From Coenobita brevimanus (lineage: Eukaryota > Arthropoda > Malacostraca > Decapoda > Coenobitidae), in NCBI GenBank assembly GCA_032717465.1, contig CM064697.1:62001-126000 (forward strand): DNA of 64,000 nt, given 5' to 3'. Below the pieces are notes generated by a model, which ran no database searches, was not told the DNA's origin, and saw nothing but the letters and a program-made list of their open reading frames with translations. This document shows positions 55,720 through 64,000 of this stretch, in pieces (position 1 is the stretch's first letter; each line of letters starts with the position of its first letter). Position numbers and translations under genes: made by a program.

Positions 55720-55850
55720 TAATATGGTGCTAGTCATGAAGAAGTGCTATGGAAAGGATGTTGGGCCACAGTGCTATCTTATTCTGCCAGTGACGTGAGG
55801 GAAATAAATCTGCATAAGGACAAAAATCTTGTCTCTTTGCGTCATGTTTG
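55720..55850 (+). repeat. Stem-loop unit copy with good pairing
   Basis: TGGTGCTAGTCATGAAGAAG, then AGTGCTATGG (55743-55752) pairing with CCACAGTGCT (55766-55775) over nine of ten positions, two of them G-U, then ATCTTATTCTGCCAGTGACG. Confidence 0.75.
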
Positions 55851-55899
55851 TGTCATACCTTGTGCCATGCTTTTGTGTGTCATGTCTGTGTGTGTCGTG

Positions 55900-56690
55900 T
55901 TTCTGCATGTCATGTCTCAGTGGCTGTTCAATTTGTATATGGATGAAGCTATAAGAGAGGTAATAGGAAGGAATGTGAATATATTGGTATCTAGTGAGGG
56001 AGGATAAGATGTGGAAACTTCCTGAGCTGTTGCTTGCTGATGATACTGTATTGTGATGAATGTGAACTGCAAGGCTTGGTGCATGAGTCTGAGGATGTAA
56101 GAAACAGAATCCTAAAGAGAATATACGTATGGGTAAAGTTATGGTCTTGAGGGAAATCACAGCATACAAGGTGAGACTGGATGGTGAGGAAATAGATAAT
56201 GAAGGTGCATCCAAATACTTTAGAGTGATGAGTGTGGATGGAAGGATGTGCTTGAATGGGTACAGCAGGGTAGAAAGGTTGCTGGATCACTGAAAGCTGT
56301 GATAAGACGTTGAGAAATGAGGCTTAGATCCTGTTGGAAGGGCACAAGAGTGAGAGCAGTGGAAATGACCTGAGAAATGTGTGGAGTTTTATGGACAGAC
56401 AGATATACAAATGAGGAAGTGGAAAAGTGCTGTGGTGCTATTAGGAGAAATACTTTGAGATAGTTTGGCCATGTAGAGGATGGGGAATGAGAGAATGACT
56501 AGAAGGTATGTGTATGATGTGAAGAGGAGGAGAGACAATGGCAGAGACGGAAGACTGGAGTGGAGAGATACAAGGGAGGGAGGCGTGAGTTGGAGAGAGG
56601 GCAGTCAAATAGCAGATAACAGAATGACATGGAGTTAATTTGTTTGTGGCCTCCCCTTATGCGATTGAGATGTCTGGCAATAGATAAAAG
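55900..56690 (+). mobile_element. LINE family A fragment, decayed, plus strand
   Basis: Frames read QWLFNLYMDEAIREVIGRN, then decayed matches to the VNEFG, KYLGSVMSKDG and GHVERM regions. The 3' end is TTTGTTTGTGGCCTCCCCTT, ATGCGATTGAGATGTCTGGC, AATAGATA. Confidence 0.8.
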
Positions 56691-56694
56691 TCAG

Positions 56695-58990
56695 TGGAGG
56701 GTAAAAATCTCTTCTTACCAAAATGAGTGAACTTTAAGCAATTACTGAAGAAAATGCAAGAGGAGATATTAAATTACTTGATAAAAAAATGCAACCAATG
56801 GATGGAAACAAGCAATCACTATCAAGTAAGAAAGGGTTATGGGAAACAGAAAATGATGCAGGGTAGTGATGGTAAAGCCGACTGAGCCTCCACCATATCA
56901 ATCATCAAATAATCAAAATCAATATAATAATCATCATTCATTATTATTCTAATCATCACTGCAATCGTCATCCTCATCATCCCAGCCTCTTCTTCCCACC
57001 TAAGGATGGGGTAAGGTATGGTTCAAAATGCAACAACAAAACACATGGGATCAGACATGTTATATATGAACCACCCTGTATTTTTTAGCATCTGTGGCAC
57101 ATAACCAGGACTTAACTGCATCTGTTTGTGATGTACAGGCATGTGCAAAAGTATGCCAACAATACTCTGCCAGCACTAACTTGTATTTCATATTTACCAC
57201 TCTTCCCCAAATGACTAGAGGGTAACATTCCTTCTGTTGCCTGTTTTCCTGATGCCTGGAACAGACACCTTCATATGGCAATGATCAAATATTGAATGTC
57301 AGATTAAAATAACAGCCTTCAGTTCCTTTACTATCCCCATACAGGAGAATGGTGGACTAGGAAAGAATAGTAACGCTGATGTGCAGTCCTTATCACATAA
57401 AATATTTCAAACAACACCTTCCATTGCTACAGCTGGCAGAGAAGTGTCTACATACTTTGCTCATGCTCAGGACAGGATTTATGCAAAACATTTCATAGCC
57501 AATGGTTGTGTACAACTGGCCAGTTGTCTATAACCTAGGTCTCTTTACTCGAATCTGGCAAAGATGTCTTCTTTCAGAGCTGACGGAAGCAGGTAAAGAA
57601 ACTTGTTGTTTGATACGATTATTAATCAAAGTGGACATCTCGTGACTATCATGAGTGACAAGCCAAGTGGCTTCTGGCTACCCAGGATATAAGTTACTAC
57701 ACTTGGTGGTAATATACAACTAGACAGTCGCGTGGTGGTGTAAAGAGTTACGGCGCTTCAGCTGGATGTGGCAATATCCGGTATTAAATTAGTCAGTAGC
57801 TAGTCCCAGGTCTCTTCACAAAATGGGGAAACAAAAAATTGGTGAATGACTTGGTGGCTGTGAATGTGAGGTCCAGCATCTGATAGATGTGAACAAAGTG
57901 TGCAACGTCTGGCTTGCAATATCCACTTAAGAACGTATACCCAATCCTTGAGGCATTGCCTAGGCCGTAAAAAATAAACAAAAAAACTGGCCATCAAACA
58001 CAACCCCCTCATAGAGCATTCCGCCCCCTTACTGTACGGCCACAACGTGGTTATTGCAAGCAAGGCCTGAGTGCATGTTTACCTAATCATCCACCTGTGT
58101 GCCACTTATCCTTCCAATATATGCAATGATGGACTCCTTCTCACTGTCCGACAGTCCTCATTACCCACATCAAAACGAATATATGTCATGGCACACAATG
58201 GTGGGTTGTGTGTGCTGTAAAAGTATTGACCCAACCCCCCAGGCATCCCCAATCCCCCAAAACTCCACTAGTAGCAAAGGGACTTGGGGCCACGCTACAC
58301 GACAGTATTATGGCAACTAATTCGGCACACAATTTTTAAAGCTTATTTTTACGAAGCAGACTTTTCGTTCATTTACAGCCGGCGTAAAACTTTAATCTCC
58401 TCAGTCTGACTTGGCGCTAATTTTTTTTAAAAGCATACTGGTACTTAACGTTCCAACTTCCACACAGGGGAATCGACGGGCCGAGGTTCGTAAACAATAA
58501 GTAACGCCAGAACTGCAGGGTCGATTGGTGTGGGTGATTTAAACGGACAACATAGCGATAATATACACAAGTATTAAACAATTGGCCATAAAAAAATCTG
58601 TCCATTGTGCATCAATTACAATACAAACATCAACATAATAATCAAGCAATAATCATATGCATATTTCACTTGGGTGTCTTCTAGGTGGCTCAGGAGGCTT
58701 GCTAAGAAATCACGTTAGGAAATCACCCCAGCCACAAAGAAGACAAGCCACTTTGACTGAACTAACACCAGACACTGTTCAATTGAGAGAAACACTACTA
58801 GTAGTCAAAAGCATCAAAAATAACATGAGGAACCTTTCCATCACAAAATTCTTGCAGTATACCGGGTATCTACCTAGCGAACACTTACTGCAATATATCT
58901 ACTATCTATGTGTATCTGTGTAGTGTTTACCTATCTGTGTACTTTATCTATCAGCTTGAAATATTGCTGAGCTGAGGCAACATCTTAGCA
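56695..58990. other. Unassigned sequence
   Basis: Short dispersed words only: a CATCATCC...CTTCTTCCCACCTAAGGATG block at 56960-57010 (relatives at 10190 and 59925) and a GGAGAATGGTGGACTA motif at 57340 (inverse of CTGCAGTCCACCATCCTC). No exon recognised. Confidence 0.4.
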
Positions 58991-58997
58991 AGGAGAC

Positions 58998-59250
58998 ATG
59001 CTAATCATGAAGTGCAGGGGAAAGGTTTCAAAACTATCTGCTACTGGTAAACCTGGGGAATTTACTTACTGTACTCTTGTTACTCTACCCAGGCATAAAG
59101 TAAGCATCTTAGCAATAGTTTATCAAGCAGAATGCTAGTCATGAAACAGTGCAGTGGGATGGATGTAGACATACAGTACTGTGTTATTCTACCACAGAGA
59201 TATATGAAAAAAGCAGGTGAATGGACAAATCCCAGGCCACATTACGGTGC
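58998..59250 (+). repeat. Two stem-loop unit copies
   Basis: GCTAATCATGAAGTGCAGGG (about 59000) and GCTAGTCATGAAACAGTGCA (about 59133). In the second, AGTGCAGTG (59148-59156) pairs with the CATACAGTACT segment (59170-59180) with one mismatch, using different bases from the other copies. Confidence 0.7.
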
Positions 59251-59307
59251 AAGAAGTATGATAATTGATCATAGACGAATATAAATAAGTTAAAAATCCA
59301 TCCAATC

Positions 59308-59370
59308 AGCCATCATCCAATCCCACGTCGCCCCACAGAGGAGCGTAGGAACCCGGGGCTAGGCAAGTTG
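59308..59370. repeat. Dispersed ~60-bp repeat, copy 2
   Basis: GCCATCATCCAATCCCACGT CGCCCCACAGAGGAGCGTAG GAACCCGGGGCTAGGCA, matching 53725-53790. Confidence 0.75.
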
Positions 59371-59994
59371 GTCCCGACATTTAAGATGAAAATAAGTTAA
59401 AAATAAAGCTCATTATTATCCTTAGACCCCTAATGCATCACTCTCAGTTGAATAAAACCATCTGGTGTTAGTTGGAATAAAGACAGTTGCTCTCCCACTT
59501 ACGAACAAGAGCTAAGAAGAATTGCTGTTGAGATTAAACACTTACCGGCTTGAGATTTCATTCGGCTGTGTGGTTGCCAGCCTGATGGTGCCAGGGATTG
59601 ACTCCTGGCACTGCATCATCCTAGCTTATCATCAATCATCGTTGTCGTTGATTGGCCAGTAAAATCAGCACCTAGACTAACTTAACTGGTCTTCTATATC
59701 CTAGTGGTGGAATGAGCTAGTTATGGAGCCTAGCACTAACTATTCTATCATCAATCATCGTCGTCGTCATCAATAGGCAAGTAAAATCAGTACCTAGACT
59801 AAGTTACCTGGTCTTGTATACCCTAGTGGTGGAATGATCTAGTTATGCAGTCCAGCACTGCCACTGATCATAATTAAAATCATCATTAGGCATTATCATC
59901 ATCATTCCTGACTCCTCTTCCCACCCAACGATGAGGTCAGGAGTTCTCTATTAAAATATCGTAAGTAGGGGAGCAACTGTTATACTCTGTCCAT

Positions 59995-60115
59995 CACAAC
60001 TTGGCTTAAAAGTGATCTGGAAAGGATGCAGAGCCACAGCATTGCTAGCCTTGTCTTACTCTGCTTCTGGCCGATGAAATTAGGCTGCCAAGGACAAAAC
60101 TCTCTGCCAAGTCAA
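59995..60115 (+). repeat. Stem-loop unit copy, diverged
   Basis: TTAAAAGTGATCTGGAAAGG, ATGCAGAGCCACAGCATTGC, GTCTTACTCTGCTTCTGGCC and the end CTCTGCCAAGTCAAGG follow the unit consensus. Confidence 0.65.
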
Positions 60116-60194
60116 GGTGGACCATCCAAACATTTTCTAACTCACATTTCAGACAGGTGGTTGTAGTAGAAGGAACTGAGATGTAGAAAGGTTT

Positions 60195-60335
60195 TCAGGA
60201 TCAACGGCACTGGGAGCACCACCAGGATCAACGCCAGCAGGCAGCACCACCAGGTTCAACGCCAGCACGGCACCACCACCAGGATCAGCGCTAGCACCAC
60301 CAGGATCAACGCCAGCACGGCACCACCAACTCAGC
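60195..60335. repeat. ~30-bp minisatellite
   Basis: The unit CACCACCAGGATCAACGCCA GCACGGCAC, with small length changes, repeats about four times. Confidence 0.9.
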
Positions 60336-61330
60336 AATCGCAGGAACAGCAGCCTGAGTAACACAGACGGACCCTGAAAATAAGGCAAGGTTTTAGGAGA
60401 TAATCTCAAGTGTGTTCAAACTTAATCCTTTTGTCTGTGGAGGAGTTCAATATGGATCTTAATTAACCCCTAGTGTATTGGTGCTGGATGGGGGGGGAGG
60501 GCTGCCTGACTATATTTACACTTCTCAATGCCACACCTATCCCGCAAGAGGAGAATGATGGACTACAGAAGGGTAACTCAGCCTGCAGTCCACTGGGATA
60601 ATGTTCTGCTGTGCCTGGGGTTGAACTACTACTAGTACACAAGACCTAAGATGAACAAATCCATTTTACATCATCTGTCTGGCTCAATTCCTTGGTTACA
60701 GTCCCTCCAGTACTTCCTTATGCCCAGCAGAACAAGAAATTCCGACGGCTCTGCATTATTTACCGAACTCTTCATGACTGGCTTTATTCCTGTGTTAATC
60801 TTTTGTTACAACTCAGCACTGAATAAGGACAGATGGCAGTTTAAACAGATAGTGGGAAACTGGGTAGTAGATAGATTCCTTCACAATGATGGCCGTCTCC
60901 TAATATAAATGAAAGAGTCTGGTGGTAGCAAGTATATTATGACAAGAGCAGAAGGCCCCATACTACAGGTTCCTTTGGCAAAATTAAAAAAAGTCACAAT
61001 AGGACGCTTACCTGAGAGTGGAGGCAGATGGTTGGTATTACCGTGATTGGGCAGCTGGTTGGTATTAATTTGGCAGCTGCTTGTGGCTTTCTTCTCCCCT
61101 TTCTCCGGCTCTGTTGGCAGTTTCCACAGCTGGGTCAATTAACACACCTGAAAAAATAGTACACATTAGTCCTTTCCTTCCAAACGTTGATTAACAAAAG
61201 TATCTGGTTAGCAGCAAAAACATTATAATCTGGGAACAGTAAGGTTTAATTACATGGCAGTAAGAATTTGCGAAGTCTGTAGTAATAATAATAATAAATA
61301 ATAATGATAGTAATAATAACTAATAATAAT
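60336..61330. other. Unassigned sequence
   Basis: Contains a GAGGAGAATGATGGACTACA motif at 60548 (minus-strand member of the CTGCAGTCCACCATCCTC family) and (AAT)n-rich stretches at 61283-61333. No gene recognised. Confidence 0.4.
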
Positions 61331-61334
61331 AATC

Positions 61335-62258
61335 GTTTCATTTTTAAAGGCTCCAACATGCTTGCATGTGTTGGCCTTGGTCACCTAATGGCGGCTCTCC
61401 ACGCTGCACGATCTATTGCAGCCTCCCTGTTCAGTCCCTTAACCCTGAGGTCACACTTAATGACCTCGTCCCATGTCTTTCTCGGTCTACCCCTCATAAC
61501 CCCACCCCTAATATTAACAGTTCTCACCTTCCTCACCCAGTTATCATCCCCCATCCTCTCCATATGTCCAAACCACCTAAATCTACCTCTCCTCATCACA
61601 ACACCAATACACTCCAGTCCCATCCTACCTCTCAACTCTTCCATCGTAAACCCAGCCCCTCCAGGCCTTGGACGCAGGGACGCACTGCACATCCACCTAA
61701 TCATTGTCATTTCTGTACGTCTGAGCCGGCGAATATCTTTCTCCTTCACTACCCAGGTCTCACTACCATACAGCATGACACTCCTAACAAATGCTGCATA
61801 CAAAGACCCCTTAGCACGTAGGGAGAGCCCTCTCACTGTCAGGAGAGGCAAGAGCTCCCTGAACTTCTTCCAACCACTTCTCACCCTATCCACAGAGCTA
61901 GCTCCAGCTCCACCTCCAGCACACAACATGTTTCCCAAATAACAAAACTTCCACACACTCAAGAGATTCACCAGCAAGTTCAATCCTTTCACGTCTGACA
62001 ATCTCCACCTGCTCACAACAATTCAAATTATCATCTTTATATTTACCTGCCATAGCAGTCAACACTGGAGTGTGCATCTTCCCTTCGGAGGAATCGACGA
62101 GCCTGGCTGTAGGACCTGCCCGGACAAAGAATCATCAGGGCCTGGACGAAGAGACATCAGAGCCCAAACGAAGAATCATCGGAGCCGGAATGAAGAATCC
62201 ACCTGGGCCTGCCAACAGCTCTAGACTTTCCCCATCCCCCCTGCCCCAGGAAGTGGAT
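61335..62258 (-). mobile_element. LINE family C, minus strand, long frame
   Basis: A 211-codon minus frame (61381-62016) reads VKGLNLLVNLLSVWKFCYLGNMLCAGGGAGASSVDRVRSGWKKFRELLPLLTVRGLSLRAKGSLYAAFVRSVMLYGSETWVVKEKDIRRLRRTEMTMIRWMCSASLRPRPGGAGFTMEELRGRMGLECIGVVMRRGRFRWFGHMERMGDDNWVRKVRTVNIRGGVMRGRPRKTWDEVIKCDLRVKGLNREAAIDRAAWRAAIR. It is the inverted partner of 27701-28670, including the upstream part with CCTCCGAAGGGAAGATGC. Confidence 0.9.
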
Positions 62259-62260
62259 GG

Positions 62261-63205
62261 TGCAGTGTTGCCAGGTGCTGGCCCTAAAATATCTGTAGAA
62301 TCATCCATAAAATTTCTTGAGATTTGAAAAAAATTCTGTAGATCACAATTTCACGCATATATTGACAAAAGGTATGCAAATATGTCTTACCGTAGAAGTT
62401 ATCTGTGCCTTTATTTAAAAGAAAAAAAAATGATTATTTCCATACGAATAATCTAAGATTAATAGTTTTATTAAGAATATGGTATGAATTTCCATATTTC
62501 AAATTCATAAAATGCGGGTTAACACACAGTTACTATGGGTCAAGTTAGACAAGAAACCTAATTGAAAACTTATACTGAAAACAAGGGCTAAAAGAGCGAG
62601 CCCCTTTTTCACTTTTCGTTTTGCTCATAACTTTCTAGGCCAAATAACTATAACCTTGTTATATTACATAACCGTAGGAACAGTCGCTAACACCACTAAT
62701 ATATTCCAAATATGTCCAAACTTCCGAAACTAACTCTAACATACCGGCTTTTGACTCCCTCAGAATGTAAACAAAAATGGCAGTACACCGGCGCATTCGA
62801 TAGTAGAAAAATGTATATATTTAATATTGAAATTTTCGTATTAGTTCACAGATTAAGCAGTTTATAAGTATATTAATTGTTATACTGCAAGTACTAGTCT
62901 AATATAGCTTAAGCGACATGATTTGAAATTAAAGAAAATACAATATTTCATAAAAACCTTTACGTTTCAAGGGTTAACTACTGTATACAATACGCTTTCT
63001 TTCAGGACTGTCCTCATGCCCACTGCTAAATTTCTCTATGGTATTTGTAAATTGAATTCCTTTCCATATTGCTTGTAAAATTTCTTGAGAATTTCTGTAA
63101 TATATCAAAATATCTGTAGATTAAGCAAAAAATTCTGTATTTCTGTAGATCCTTCCAAAAATCTGTAGAAATACATAAATTTCTGTAGACCTGGCAACCC
63201 TGCAA
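62261..63205. mobile_element. Foldback/MITE-like element, family unassigned
   Basis: Ends TGCAGTGTTGCCAGG and CCTGGCAACCCTGCA are inverted with one change. Further in, TCTGTAGA-rich segments on the two sides (62290-62345 and 63075-63190) are also inversely related. A TGCA on each side could be a 4-bp target duplication or part of the ends. It cuts into the 5' side of the family C LINE. The interior is AT-rich and noncoding. Confidence 0.55.

Positions 63206-64000
<795 letters not shown>

Overview
The window is animal nuclear DNA, most likely from a decapod crustacean such as a crab or shrimp. That placement is inference: it rests on one split gene with arthropod-like intron structure, many (CA)n and (TA)n microsatellites, and several degenerate non-LTR retrotransposon families. 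Nothing bacterial or viral was seen.

Only one host protein gene is certain. Six exons on the + strand between 1217 and 18726 encode the C-terminal 317 residues of DNAJC3 (P58-IPK), an ER-lumen co-chaperone: the last TPR repeats, a J domain with an intact HPD motif, the Gly-rich tail and the stop codon. All exon phases join without a frameshift. The N-terminal half, signal peptide and promoter lie upstream of the window. The introns are filled with nested mobile elements: LINE fragments, a Tigger element with TA duplication, a piggyBac MITE at TTAA, a tRNA-derived SINE between CA repeats, and two tandem arrays.

After the gene, about 18.7-23.2 kb is largely unique AT-rich 3' flank. From 23.3 to 32.9 kb retrotransposon fragments are packed end to end. 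I sorted the LINEs into five working families by protein and 3' end: A has a (TATC)n tail and FADD reverse transcriptase; B is jockey/CR1-like with an ORF1; C ends in a GRPRKTWDE motif; D is a second GGFRSGRGCVDQIF type; E ends in a C-terminal region reading RPCVEY...VESKA. The family letters are mine, not database names.

From about 32.9 to 60.6 kb the character changes. Several short sequence families occur repeatedly here and were not seen in the first 32 kb. (1) A unit of about 110 bp carries an almost invariant core, GTAACCAAGGAGAC. It forms an array of 16 cores at 33.0-34.9 kb and recurs up to 54.2 kb. The core is an imperfect palindrome resembling an RFX X-box. (2) A unit of about 115 bp carries a short stem-loop whose pairing survives base changes, in about 13 copies from 34.6 to 60.1 kb. 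(3) Smaller motifs and an 850-bp direct duplication share the same territory. Five different inverted repeats stand in a row at 47.1-48.0 kb. This domain has no convincing protein gene. It could be a locally amplified noncoding locus (regulatory, lncRNA or hairpin RNA) or a decayed tandem amplification, and it is the part most worth a second look.

The region also holds hAT-like, Harbinger-like and Tigger-like non-autonomous DNA elements with recognisable target-site duplications, minisatellites that grew out of LINE sequence, a purine-rich tract at 48.1-49.7 kb and a terminal (TA)n tract.
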